From Prostheceraeus crozeri (taxonomy: Eukaryota; Platyhelminthes; Polycladida; Euryleptidae), in NCBI GenBank assembly GCA_907163375.1, contig CAJQUW010004425.1:96653-160652 (forward strand): a stretch of DNA of 64,000 nucleotides, given 5' to 3'. Of the stretch, positions 12,465-23,722 are shown in pieces (positions within the stretch are counted from its first letter, which is position 1; each line of letters starts with the position of its first letter). Made by a program: the position numbers and the translations under genes. A model generated the notes under the pieces. It worked only from the letters and a program-made list of their open reading frames with translations, was not told the origin of the DNA and ran no database searches.

Positions 12465-13156
12465 ATGTCTTCCGTCAGCAAAATAGAGAGAGAATTTTGT
12501 TGCTTCGTGGATCAAGTTGTGCCTCTTATTTCACCAGACCATCTTGATTTCTTTAAAACAATATCAACAAAATTTATTCTTGAATCGCTAAGAAAGAAAC
12601 AGAAGACGAGTGGAAACGAAGAAGACAAAAAGAGAGAAGTGTTTGAAATAATCCGAGATTTATTCAAGGATGTTGACAGCACAATTTACCTGTATTTCTC
12701 GAGAAAAAGGATATTATAAGTACATCATCGTGCATCTCGTCATTGAATAAACTCATTGGTTTTGAGAAAATTACACATCGGAATCTTCTACGCTGCTATG
12801 TTTTACAAGGTGAAGTAGTTCAACGGCTGAAGTTATTGTCCAATATGAATTATACAAAATGCGTGAAAGAGTTGAATGAGACCCACAAAATATAATTTTC
12901 ACGCTCATATGTGACATTACTGATCAAATTGTTCAAACTATCAAAGAACTATCCAAACTTATCCAATTCTTCTCTATCAATTCACTTTGTGATGAAGAAT
13001 TTTGGTCATCTTGAAGATTTTATTGATCGTGAAAAAGAGGATGAACAGCAAAGAATAGCAGAATCCATATTTAATTCACCCACTGTGCAACAAACTGAGC
13101 AACAAACTGTGCAACATACTGGTCTCACGCAGGAATTAGAAGACTTGCAAACGTGA
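12465..13156 (+). pseudogene. Unknown Polinton 1 gene, frameshifted
   Basis: I do not recognise the product. Coding-like sequence begins at the ATG at 12465 (MSSVSKIEREF), runs to a stop at 12719, and resumes in another frame without a gap (SLNKLIGFEKITHRN... to about 12895). It then continues from about 12911 to 13156, ending in a Gln/Thr-rich acidic tail with repeated EQQTVQ-type units. The pieces share the element's codon use and are probably one gene of roughly 230 codons broken by at least two indels. No membrane segment, signal peptide or enzyme motif is visible. Two helical stretches (residues about 5-55 and 65-80) are charged. Confidence 0.5.
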
Positions 13157-13173
13157 AATTCTACTTCATAGGT

Positions 13174-13370
13174 AATAAGTAGTAACATTTATTGCTACTT
13201 ATTTGCGTGGAGACTGAAAAGTGACAACGGTGTTGACAATTTGCATTTCTGTTTCATATAAAAATGAATGGTGGAATAAGTAGTAACATTTATTGCTACC
13301 TATTTGCGTGCGTGGAGACTGAAAAGTGACAACGGTATTGACAATTTTCATTTTTGTTTCATTTAAAATG
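13174..13370. repeat. ~100-bp tandem duplication covering the protease start region
   Basis: Unit 1 (13174-13274) and unit 2 (13275 to about 13370) both begin AATAAGTAGTAACATTTATTG and contain GAGACTGAAAAGTGACAACG. Both end with a TTTCAT-T/A-TAAAA(A)ATG context. The genuine protease ATG is in unit 2. Unit 1 carries an extra upstream ATG in equivalent context. Confidence 0.85.
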
Positions 13371-14373
13371 ACTGACCTGACCGAGTTCTTAAAATTATAT
13401 GGAACGCAAACAACTACGAATTTTGATCTAAAGAAAATTGCTAATCAATTGGGAATAAAAAATTTTCACATATTGATGAGGGATGAATTACGCTTGCTAA
13501 AAGATAAGCCAACTGTAAATTTCGTAACCAGTGGCGGCTCGTCAGAGGAGGCGAGGGAGGCACTGCCTCCCCATGATTTTCTGTGGCAAGATATTTTATA
13601 TTCCTGACATTTTTCTACGCTATTTTGTTTGATTCATTAAAATAGTAACATTGATCACACGGCAACATGCCTCAGCCGAGCAACGCAGATATCAAACTCG
13701 CTGTATCGCAACACAGGGAGGCGTGCCTCACCTCACAGTGTTATACGCGGTAGAGAACTTTGATGACACGTGATTGGCTGATTCATTCAGCTGCTTGTTT
13801 TCAATGTGAAAGGGAGGCATGCATCAGCCATTATTCGCGTTCGACGTTCGGTACTGCTGCTTCGATATGGCGTCCGCTGCGAATGAAATATGCACAGCAG
13901 AGGAGGTTTTCTATGTGGACAGCATTCTCGAAAAGCCGTTTTCACGTTTATCTATTCAGGAAAAGTTGGACATCAAGAGGAGAGGAAGAGAAACACCAAA
14001 CTTATCTTCGGAATCGGGAAAAAAGTCATAGTTAAAATCTAATTTCTAATTTTTCATTTTTTGCCTTCTCATAGAAAATACCCACGAGCCGCCACTGTTC
14101 ATAACAAATCTTCACACGCCAGATCAAAAAGGAGTACATTGGTCAGCAGGTATGTCTAATAAAAATGGAGATAATTACTATTTAGACTCATATGGACTTC
14201 CACCTACAAATGAAGTAAGAGAAATACTTGGCAATGGAGCATACAATACGTTTCAAATTCAAACACCAGGAACTACATATTGTGGTCAATTATGTATATA
14301 TGTTTTGTATAAATTACAAAAAGGAGTACCATTTCTAGATATTATGTTAGAATTGAATAAGGGAATTGAATAA
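13368..14373 (+). pseudogene. Adenain-type cysteine protease, split by hAT insertion
   Basis: This would be the capsid-maturation protease of the element. The 5' part (13368-13528) and 3' part (14106-14373) flank the hAT element. With the 8-bp duplication counted once, the two parts are in one frame and total 142 codons, the usual size for Polinton proteases. Catalytic signatures are visible: histidine in GVHW, aspartate in YLDSYG followed by PP, and cysteine in YCGQLC. The gene precedes the convergent integrase fragment. The start is chosen at ATG 13368, which has the AAAATG context used throughout the element. It cannot make protease unless the insertion is removed. Confidence 0.85.
13529..14097. 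mobile_element. hAT-type element inserted in the protease gene
   Basis: Termini CAGTGGCGGCTCGT / ACGAGCCGCCACTG are perfect inverted repeats. The flanking duplications are TTCGTAAC (13521-13528) and TTCATAAC (14098-14105), 7 of 8 identical. The interior is GC-richer than the surrounding Polinton. It retains a short plus-strand frame (about 13867-14031) with '...EKPFSRLSIQEKLDIKRRGR', resembling the start of some hAT/ZMYM-type transposases, so it looks like a deletion derivative of an autonomous element. Confidence 0.9.
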
Positions 14374-14452
14374 GGGAATTTAATTCTCGAAACGTTAGTT
14401 CCAATTACTGTAATTAAAGTTCAAACGAAGCTAGCTAAAGCCCACCTAAAGG
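14374..14452. other. Junction of convergent protease and integrase remnants
   Basis: A short spacer between the protease stop and the last open codons of the minus-strand integrase remnant. Nothing else is seen. Confidence 0.4.
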
Positions 14453-15000
14453 TTAAAGCTCGGTTATTTGTAATTCGTTTTCATTAAATCGGCCTCTGAT
14501 TTCCTGATCATCTAAATCTCTAATTTCATCTCTAAGGATCGTCAGAAGCATTCGTTGGAGTTTCTTCAATACCTGAATGAACTTTATTATTGTACTGATC
14601 TACAATTCCTGGTAATATCTTCAACCATTTCTGATTACCTTGCTCAGTAAATTTCTTGAATATTTTATTTTTTAAAGTTCTATTAAATCTCTCTATTACT
14701 ACATCTTTGCTAGCATGTTCTGTGGATTAAACAGTTTCAAATAATGGCTTAACATTTCTGTTATAAAACTCAGATCCTTTATCAACGAAGAGCTTCTTTG
14801 GCTTTCTATTACTTTCTTTAAAGATTTCTTCAAACGCATATTTAACTGACAGACCACTTTTTTTTAAAGGCTTTGCCCAAGCGTACCGTGTATATAAATC
14901 TATAACGGTCAATGCGTATTTATGATCTTTTTCATTCGGTATATTGATTAGATCAGCACTCCAAATATCATCTGTATTAAATACTTTTACTTTCAATACA
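14453..15000 (-). pseudogene. Polinton retroviral-type integrase, truncated and broken
   Basis: This is the integrase that would insert the element. The catalytic core is recognisable: first aspartate in DIWSADL, second aspartate in LFVDKGSEF, and glutamate in VVIERFNRTLKN. YALTVIDLYTRYAW lies between the first two. An in-frame TAA (14727-14729) lies 12 codons before the catalytic glutamate, and a further stop at 14532-14534 is followed by continuation in another frame. The N-terminal zinc-binding part and any chromodomain are absent: upstream, the frame runs straight into the end of the phospholipase gene. Inactive. Confidence 0.85.
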
Positions 15001-15011
15001 TATTTTGGCTT

Positions 15012-15632
15012 TCAATATTCCTTGTGAATTTCGGAGGCATAAGTTCCACTATGCCGATCTAGGTCATTCGACATTTCGGAGGCGCAGGTTTCAGAGTTAT
15101 GAGTTTTGTCTAAACCCTGTCCGAGCAGTATTTTTGCTTGTAATGCTTTCTTTACGAACATTCTTTCAATTCTTTCTCTTAAGGAAGGATTTTGAATATT
15201 ATCTAATTCTTCTATCATTTTCCTATCAGCTTCATGACGAGATTTTAGGTCATGATTTCGATAAGCTAAATCGTGTCTATAAGCTGCTGCATCAACTCTG
15301 TTTATTGGTTCTTCACCTGGTTTTGGATTATTATTCTCATCTAGTCTTATATCTAATCGAGTTCCTGGACCGGTATATGAATGACCAGGAAGATGTTTTT
15401 CTTTTGAATATTTACGCCAAATAAATCCAGGAAAGTTTTCTAATGTTTTTTGTATGTCACCTCCGGAATGCAACGAAGTTGAATCACCACCGGTGTGCTG
15501 ACAATTTGAGGTTTTATGTACTTTTAAGAGATAATTCAATAAATGTAAATTAGAAATTTTTAATTTAATTAAATTTTCGGAATTTGTAGAACTTGTAGAA
15601 TTTGTAGAACTAGTAGAATTTGTGGAATTCAT
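15012..15632 (-). CDS. Parvovirus-type phospholipase A2 domain protein
   Basis: The 206-residue protein has an N-terminal Ser/Thr/Asn repeat (STNSTSS units, residues 2-17). It then has a core like the secreted phospholipase A2 domain of parvovirus VP1: the calcium-loop word GPGTRLD (about residues 87-93), then NRVDAAAYRHDLAYRNHD (about 110-127) with the catalytic HD pair, then ADRKMIEEL. In parvoviruses this activity lets virions breach endosomal membranes, and PLA2-like genes are known from some Polinton/adintovirus elements. The frame is intact from the ATG at 15632. Inference: a virion-entry accessory, but the copy sits in a dead element. Confidence 0.8.
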   Translation of the reverse strand: MNSTNSTSSTNSTSSTNSENLIKLKISNLHLLNYLLKVHKTSNCQHTGGDSTSLHSGGDIQKTLENFPGFIWRKYSKEKHLPGHSYTGPGTRLDIRLDENNNPKPGEEPINRVDAAAYRHDLAYRNHDLKSRHEADRKMIEELDNIQNPSLRERIERMFVKKALQAKILLGQGLDKTHNSETCASEMSNDLDRHSGTYASEIHKEY

Positions 15633-15659
15633 TTTTAAAGATAAAATAAAATAAATGTT

Positions 15660-16133
15660 TTACCTAATCATACTAGGACTTCGATATATTCCAGAACCAT
15701 CTTTAGTTTCTTTTATTTCTATTAAATCATCAACATTATGTAGAGTGTTTTTGAGAACTCGTTTTCCTTCATCAACTAAATTTAATTTACTAATAATATT
15801 ATCTACTATTCCTTCACCCCTAGCAACTTTCTCTAGCTCTCTCTTATGACGTTTTTGTTCTTCTAATGCTGCCTTCTCTGATTTATTTACTGCCTGGACA
15901 ATACCAGCTGTCCCACCTGCAACACTTTCTGTTGCTGCTATGCCACCTATTATTAGAGGAATTAATGGGAGAATTCCACCATTCTTTTCTTCTTGTAATT
16001 TAATATTCTCTATCATTGGTTTACTTATGTAATATTTCTTTTTATCAATAGTAATAGTTTTAGGTGTATTTTTGTCAACAATGTTAAGTAGTTTTAATTC
16101 AACAGTTTTATTATTACTTTTCGCTTACGACAT
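15660..16133 (-). pseudogene. pX/pVI-like membrane-active Polinton protein, early stop
   Basis: The hallmark is a KNGGILPLIPLIIGG segment followed by a glycine/alanine-rich helix (AGGTAGIVQAV) and a charged coiled-coil region. This fits the short 'GGFLP-LLP' family of Polinton virion proteins, thought to correspond to adenovirus core or membrane-lytic proteins. The frame is open from an ATG at 16133 except for a TAA at codon 3. The next in-frame ATG is at 16016. It lies between the phospholipase and major capsid genes, as expected for a structural cluster. Confidence 0.65.
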
Positions 16134-16187
16134 TTTTAATAAAAAAATTTAAGTTAAGAACAAATTTTAAGCTACCAAAAATTTTAA

Positions 16188-17585
16188 TTAACCAATCCTA
16201 ATCATCTTTCCATTAAGAATTTCAATAGAATATTTTACATCTTTTAGCAGTAAACCATAAGCCATCAATGAAGTTGTGGAATCTTTCTTTTCAATATTAA
16301 TTGTTACATCACAACCATTTTTAACAATATCTTCAGATAGTGCGCTTAAATCGAAACAGAAAACAGGATATAAATGTTTCCAATCTCCAGGAGTTAATTG
16401 TGGTTCAACCCCAAATTCTATACAAAGATTTCTGTAAGCATCATATCCTTCCATAAATTGATTATTGGTATCATCGAATCTTAATGGATCAATGGGATAT
16501 CGGGTTTGATTTAAAGCAACTTGTAAACTTCGAATTGTGTTAATATGGGAAAGATTATTGTTCTTATCAAGACTTGGAGCATCATTTCTTTGAAAAGTTA
16601 GTAATAAATATCTTGGAGTAATCGAAGTTCTAGTAAAATGCCAGTTAAATCTTTGCGCTGAAAAAGTTGCAGAACTAGCTGCACGCTTTAGAAAATTTCC
16701 TGGAATTAGTTTGTTAGTGTTTAATCTTTTTGCAATAGTTGATTCAACTTCTAAACTAGGAGTAATATCTTTTATCCATCATTCAAGTCAATCAATTTTT
16801 AAATATGCTTTTTTTCCAGTCTTACCATAAAAGATTAATTCATTATTTGCTGTGCGATGAATTATTAATTTAAATTTTAATTGATATGATATTTTGTCAT
16901 AATCTAAATATCCGAATAATGGAGACAATGACCAATTTACAATCTGTTTACTTTTCTTGTTGAAAACACGTCTTTCTATATATGCAGTATTATTTGTTTT
17001 ATTTAAATGATTTGCAATATTTTCTACATCTTTCGCAATTCCTGCAGCATCTGTTCCAGCGTGAGTTAAATCATCAACAATTATACAATCATTATTATCT
17101 GGAAACTAACCTTCGATTTCATACTTTCTATTATTTTCACCAATTGTTACAAATCTAAGCATTGTATCAATTACGCCTGGAGAATCACTTATTGTTTCTA
17201 TATTTTGAGTTGCAACATCTAAACGCATTTGTGTAGATAATCTTGTAAAAAAATTATTCTCTAATGCAATATTATCGGTATCTGGTAATGGTGTTGTAAA
17301 ATTGGCATCACTATATAAAGAATATTCACAGTGTGAAAAGGAATCAGGTAAATATAAATAACTTTGTTGATTATCAACTTCAAAGATTAAATCTCCTCCA
17401 GTATTTACTCTACTAGAAGATCCGGGATTCAAAGCAATTCTTATATAGTCATTCTTTTTTTGATTATAACTGAAGAACGAAGGATCGTCTAATCTAAATT
17501 TACTTTCAATCAGGGAAGACAGTTTTAAAAAATAATTTGACTTTTCTGTTTTTTCTAAAAGTAATTTTCTTAGGATTCCTTTTTA
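16188..17585 (-). pseudogene. Major capsid protein (double-jelly-roll type), multiply disrupted
   Basis: One ~460-codon coding region is read in several frames. The N-terminal part (about 17585-17106) contains SLIESKFRLDDPSFFSYN and a QSYLYLPDSF segment. The middle (about 17100-16455) contains ITPSLEVESTIAKRL and FNWHFTRTSITPRYLLL. The C-terminal part (16454-16188) contains LTPGDWKHLYPVFCFDLSAL and ends MIRIG. The 'YP-F-FD-S' C-terminus is typical of Polinton/adintovirus capsid proteins. Two TGA stops occur in the word ID-stop-LE-stop-WI (about 16790), and there are frame changes. No ATG is left at the 5' end. Confidence 0.75.
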
Positions 17586-17594
17586 GAATATATT

Positions 17595-18056
17595 TTAGAA
17601 GTTTGCTAAACCATTACATCTTATTTCTTCAATTGATTTCTCCTCATGTTTACTATCAGTTGCTATGTTAGCAGTTTTGTTTTTTGTTTCCTCTGAGAGT
17701 TTTTTAAATTTTTTTAGTTCTTCAGAATCATTATTAAGTTTACGAATAGTTTCTAGCTGTTTAAGTTCGTCTTGTGACTTGATAGCATTCGATATTGCAC
17801 TAGCTGTACTACCAATAGCAGCTATTCCTTTTGCAGCAGATGTAATTAAATCTTTATTATTTTTGATAACATTAACGATACTTCCTATATTATCACTGAT
17901 GCCAGAAAATATAACAGCTCCAAGGTTTACACCAGTGCCTTCTTTTTGAATAGTTTCTACATTGTTATAATGGTAAACAGATTTCATAGATGGTTCATGG
18001 GCAATTTTTTTATTTGAAGTAAAATTTTTAAGATTGTGTTTATAAATTATAGGCAT
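17595..18056 (-). CDS. Minor virion-type protein (glycine/alanine-rich helix, coiled coil)
   Basis: The 153-residue protein has an amphipathic Ala/Gly/Ile-rich middle (VNLGAVIFSGISDNIGSIVN, then AAKGIAAIGSTASAIS, residues about 43-90) and a charged helical C-terminus. It sits directly upstream of the capsid gene on the same strand with about 10 bases between. The composition resembles small Polinton core or membrane-associated virion proteins, but I cannot assign it to a named family. The frame is intact from the ATG at 18056. Confidence 0.55.
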   Translation of the reverse strand: MPIIYKHNLKNFTSNKKIAHEPSMKSVYHYNNVETIQKEGTGVNLGAVIFSGISDNIGSIVNVIKNNKDLITSAAKGIAAIGSTASAISNAIKSQDELKQLETIRKLNNDSEELKKFKKLSEETKNKTANIATDSKHEEKSIEEIRCNGLANF

Positions 18057-18115
18057 TTTTTAGGATTAAATTTGACTTTTGGGAAAAATATTTACGTTAA
18101 GATTTACGTGTGTGA

Positions 18116-19001
18116 TTAAGTTTTGCGTTTGTGAATGGACAACAACCGCGTGATAACTTTATTAATTTTCTGTTGCACTTTATCTATTGCGTCAAGCAGC
18201 GTGTGATGTATTTTAATTTCTTTTCTACTAACTTGCATTTTCTGCTGATTCATCTTCAACGCCGTTTTAAGTGCATTCAATTGAACTTAAAGAACATCTA
18301 ACTGATTTTTAACAGCATCTAATTGTTCTTTATTTCCTTTATATTTTTTCTTTAATTCATTTTCTAAATTGATTTTAAGAGTTTTCATTTGATCGACTTT
18401 TTGATTTAGTGAGTTTACTTCATTTATTATTCTATTCATCTTTTTCATTTGTTCAGTAATTTTAGAACTTAATTCATCAACACTTTTTTGGAATGTAGCT
18501 TGTAACTTATTTAAATTTTTGAAATTTTTTAGGAAGTTTTTCTAATTCATTTTCTAATTGTTCTTTCAATAGTTGTATCTGATGTTTATTTTAAATGACT
18601 GCAGATTTGAACTTTATAGAAAGTAATATTAAAACTTTTGATTGTTCTGAAATTTTTTTAAAAAGTTTTGCTATATTTACTTCTGGCTCTCTATCCTTTT
18701 TATCAAGTTTTAATAATTTTTCGTTTAATGATTTGTCATTAAGTTTAAGAAACTTTAATTCATTCATCAGTGGAACCAAAACATGATTTATATATTTTTC
18801 TTTTAAGTCATTGATCTGTGTATCAACATATTGTTTATTCGTTAACTCTGTATTTTGTTGTAGAAGAATAGAAAGATGTAATGGGCCAGATAAAACGTCT
18901 CCAGTTTTCATGATATAATTTTCTATTTCTATTTCTGATTCACGATTATTCGGGATATATGGACCTGCACCAACATTTGGTAACATCATTTTTTTAAACA
19001 A
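18116..19001 (-). pseudogene. Fibre-like coiled-coil protein, broken
   Basis: The N-terminal 60 residues contain TGDVLSGPLHL followed by ELTNKQYVDTQI. This is the 'M-GD-L-G-L...NK-YVD' pattern common in phage and large-virus tail-fibre or spike proteins. The rest is heptad-rich coiled coil. The intact frame stops with TAA at 18591, but the same frame continues after it. After a frame change, coiled coil continues (about 18520-18116) with one more internal TAA. I infer a single fibre gene of about 295 codons. Adenovirus-type fibres attach to the penton and bind the host, and this one probably had that role. No knob domain is evident. Confidence 0.55.
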
Positions 19002-19035
19002 TAAAAATAATTTTTTTCTAATAAAAATTAAAAAA

Positions 19036-20673
19036 ATGGAAATGAGTCAAATGTGCGAAACTATGAATCCTAAGTCAGAGTTCTATGATAGTAAATATCA
19101 GTGTACGGATTGTTTAAAAGCAAAAGTAATGTGTTTAGGTTGTGAAAAAATTATATTGAAGAAAAAAATGGAAAAAGGAAATTTAGAAAAATTACATTCG
19201 CCCCTATCATCCTGCTCTTCTTATTCGACGAGATCATCGGGATTTGAAAATAAATGTTTTGATAATAATAATAATAATAATCCATGTATAGATGTTAATC
19301 TTTTGTTTGAATTACAAGCTGAAATATTTAAAGAACAGATTAAAGGTTTACCTTCTATTGAAACAAATTATTGTATATTTCTAGGTGATCCATTTATAAA
19401 ATTTATGGATATTGTAAGTAAATATAATAATGTTGCATATGTAGAACTGAATAAAGAAAATATGGTTACCATAGGGTATAATAGTGTATATGGGTTTATT
19501 AGAGCGGTTTTACCAATTAGTAATACTGATTGTATTGAAACTAAAATTATCAATTATATCAACATTAGAGAATTAGTAAAAAAATTAAAATCTTTCTTAA
19601 AATCTAAAATTAGATTATTTGTAGACGAATTAAATCAATATAATATTCATATTGAAAGTAAAAAACATAATGATGAATTATTATGTCAAGTATATTATAG
19701 AGATACTATAAAAGAGAAATGGTAGAAATGCCTCAAAGATATGATAATGACACATGTGGGATTCTATTCTAATTTAAACATTAGTTTATTAAAATCATAT
19801 ATAAATGGTTTAGCACAACAAGAAAAAATTGATATGTGGACAACACCTTATACTATTAACAATGACCATAATCATAATCATAATAATTTTAAAGAATCTG
19901 ATAATAATGATTCTAATGATAATAATGATAATGATGATGATGATCATTCTGAAACATCTGAAAAAGGTGTAAATCGTAAAAAAGATTATGAAACTTTAAG
20001 TGAAGAAAAATTTATATCTCAACATGATATTGATACCACAGATAATCAAAATTTATCTAAATTTCATTTTTTAACAATTGAAAATAATAATAATGGAATA
20101 GTTGGAGATACTATTAGACAACCATGTGTTGGGTCTACAAAATTTAAATTAGGATTCACATCTAATCAATTTAGAATTTTATCATCTTTAATAAAAACTA
20201 AAAATGATTCAGATTATGGAGGCGTTATTAAATTTTCCAATAGAGATCAAAGACCAATATTTTTCTCCATTATATTATTATCAGATAATAAATATAATTT
20301 GGAATTAGATATTCCTATCAGGGAATGGCATCCTATACCAAAAAGTGTAATTTGTGATGTTGATGAAGAATCAAAAGTTAGTGAAAATAAATTTAAATTG
20401 TCTTTTAATAAGACTTTATATAATAAAGAAAATAAAATAACTAAAGAACGTGATATTATACGAGAAATATTTCATTATCTTCCTAATTATTATTCTAGTC
20501 ATGAAAATATTGTTACAAAAGAAATTTATACTGATTCAAATAAAGAAGTCTATTATTGTATTTCACATCATGAACAAACAGTGATTCATTTCTTATATTT
20601 GAATTTTTGGGATTATAAAGATACTATCCCTTATTTTGAAGAAATTAATAATGTGAAAAAATTTGATGTTTAA
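19036..20673 (+). pseudogene. Large unknown Polinton 1 protein, split by one TAG
   Basis: Two consecutive plus-strand frames (19036-19725 and 19741-20673) are in the same phase and are separated only by a TAG at 19723-19725. They look like one 545-codon gene. The N-terminus has CxxC pairs (CTDC at about residue 24, CLGC at about 34) and Ser- and Asn-rich low complexity. The centre has the segment NINIRELVKKLKSF. The second half has His/Asn and Asp-rich linkers (about 19861-19947) followed by alternating strands. Two repeated hydrophobic-strand modules flanking a linker are vaguely reminiscent of a DNA sliding clamp, but no diagnostic motif supports that. Function unknown. It is one of the few plus-strand genes of the element. 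Confidence 0.55.
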
Positions 20674-23327
20674 CTTTTAGAAACTGTAAAAAAACGATTA
20701 GAGACAAAATATAAGGTTCATGAATTTTTGATGTAATAAATTTTTAGATGTAATAAAATTTTCATATGTAATGAAATTTTTAGATGTAATAGGTTTTTAG
20801 ATGTAATAAAAAAATTATTATTCCCACGTGTCATCATCATCAAATAAATTACTCTCAGCGAAGATTGTTTGAAATATTTCTGCTTGAATATCTTCTCCGT
20901 TATAAGGTAACATAATTTCATTTTCATCAGGTGCTTGACGTTTAAGAATATTTATTTGACCAGAAAATTTTTTTTCTTCAGTATTATTATTTTTATCAGG
21001 AATACTAATTCTAGTTTCTGAAGATCTTTTCCATGGTTTATTAACTGCAGTCGATAATGTTTTACCCGAATATAATTTTAGAAAATCTTCTACTTTTACT
21101 TTATCTTGTGAATATTCTTTAAATGTTTTCTTTTCACTAAGTCTTCCTTGTTCATCTACAGTAATACAATATTTTATTTTAGGGGCAATAAACATTGCAA
21201 AAATAATTCCACTATTTCCATAATCATTTTTCCTTGACATAATTCTCCCCCAATATAACCAGCAGCATCTAATTTATTGAAGAGCTCATTAGAAATGCAT
21301 ATTGAATCAGTATCTGTGTAATGAATGTATTTTTCGTTGAAACCATTGATTTCTAAAATAAAGTTATTCATGATTCTTCTAGAGTGAGAAAGAATAAGAG
21401 AACCTAAGTGTGATGGCATGAATGACGTCTTCCCATCTTTTACAATTTTAGCTTTAAGAAATTCATCATCTTACATTTCTACTTTCTCTAAATATTGTTC
21501 ATCATTTAATTTTTCATAATCTTTTACTTCTTGAGTGAAATTTTTTCTCAATGTATCCTCATTCCATAAATGATATTTAGTGGTCATGTCTTTTTTTACG
21601 GTTTTTCCATATAGTTAATTCATTAATAATTTAATTAACTCATCGCCTACAGTGTTTCTTTCTGTTTTATATTTTTTTCTTAAATTAAAAAGATTTTCAT
21701 TATAATTTCAAAATGGTGAAACTTGATAATTTTTTACATCATAACATATACCATTTCTAAACCTGATTACTTTTACATGAGAATTATTATTTTGATTTTT
21801 AACTTTATCTTTTGTAGAAACTGGTTGGAAAACATATCATTCGGATATTGAAACACAACAGAGAATATTCCAGTTTTAGGTCTAAATGTTTGAGTATTAA
21901 ATTTATATACTACTTCTCGTTCTTCTTCTTGACGAAATTTTCTAGCTGATTCAGATTTAGGGTATTCTGAATTTTCATCATACATAGCTGATGGATATAA
22001 AAATGTTGCATCAAAAGCCATTAGAAATTCATTTTTTTGTTCAAGTAGTTGATTTGAAATTTTTTTACAAAGATCATTCTTGTCTTTTAACTGATTATAC
22101 TTCTTCATTAAATCTATTAAATTATTTCCAGGTAAATATTGTTGTAATATTTGTATCACGATGTTACAAAATGGAGATATGTATTTTCTTATATTTGCTG
22201 AAACTCTTCCACCTTTAACAGATTTTCTAATATAATTTCTAGCCCATAAATCTGTATGAGAATGAATATTTATATTGTCATTTTGTACGCTTTTCATCCA
22301 ACCGATAAATGTTAAAGCGGAGGATGTTAAATTAATAGTTATATCTTCTCCAACTAAATCCCGCATAACATTATTATATTTGTAGATACAGAAAGCTAAG
22401 AAAGAATATCGTTAACTAAATATGGTCTCCATTCATTTTATTTTTCTTTACAATTTTCATGTGTTATGTCTCCAATTTCAGAATTTAATTTACACACATT
22501 GGTAGGAATTTTAAAATTCTCACACCATCTGGAAAGACTTGTTTTTACATGTTGATAACTACATTTCATTATAATAGTTTCAAGTGCTAATTTACCTGGA
22601 GGTGAATTTTTTTCATATTATTATTATTATTTTTAAATCTAAAAGATTTTTGAATATATCTCCTAACACATTCAGTTGTATAAGGATTTTGTAATGAAGC
22701 AGTTAATATTCCTCTTGAAGTTTTAAGAGGCGGTTTAGATAATTTAAAAGTAGCTTTTATCGGAAAATAGGAATCAAAACCTGATGAATTGTGAGCTATT
22801 AAAGTTACTTTCGAATAATTAAATTTTCCAAGAATTTTAAAAAATTGGTGGATCGGACATGGGTCCTCTGGGTTTCCCCCGAACAAACATTCATCAGTTC
22901 TTGTAAATATTTTCGCACAATTTTGAAGTTTATTAAATTCTGTTTCAGTTAAATTATTATACTCATTAATTTTATTCTTAAGTTTTCTAATTTCATTTTC
23001 ATCTTTTGATTGTTTAATTTTAATCATATCACTTAGCAAACGTGTGTCTAATTCTTTCAATCTTTGCATTGGTAAACAAGATATAAATTTATTAAAATTA
23101 ATGGCACCTAAAGCATAAGCAACAGGATGAGCTGTGGGATTTTTTGGATCTGGATAAGGTTCGAGATCCCAAATATATGTTGAACCATAGTCAATTGGTT
23201 TCTTTGTTATAGTTTTATACGGAAGCGTTGTTAAATTTTCATCATGAACTGTTTTATAAATTGGTTTGAAATTATTTTCAATTTCTCTAATAGCTTCTAC
23301 TTTGTAAAATTTATTTATTAAACAATA

Positions 23328-23722
23328 CACGGTTGGTTTTGAGGGGTCAAAGTCGATGTATCGACTCCATTCAAAATACCTTCATGAATGGGTAGCCTAG
23401 GGTCCCAGAAGTTGTAAAAACTGCATTTCAAAAAAATCGGTCGGTAGCTTTTTTTGTGAGACCATTTTTTCAAAAATGGCGGCCAATTTTTCAGATTTTT
23501 GCCCTTTGTTCGAATTATGACTATTTTTGACCCATCTTCATGCACAAGCTCTATTACAAATCCAGTATAAATTGATCAAGGAATATCAGTGTGACATATT
23601 ATAGGTATGCTGTTGTGTTATTGGCACATGACGATGCCAACTTTTCAAAATGGCGGTCTTTTTTGCATTTTTGAAGTTCAGATTATTTACACAAACCTAC
23701 GAGTTTGCTCATATCATGTTCT
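23328..23722 (+). repeat. Left TIR of the RAG1-N-like transposon
   Basis: It is the near-identical reverse complement of 25320-25714. It contains two conserved internal words, AAAATGGCGGCCAATTTTT and AAAATGGCGGTCTTTTTTG, which may be binding sites. Confidence 0.9.
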
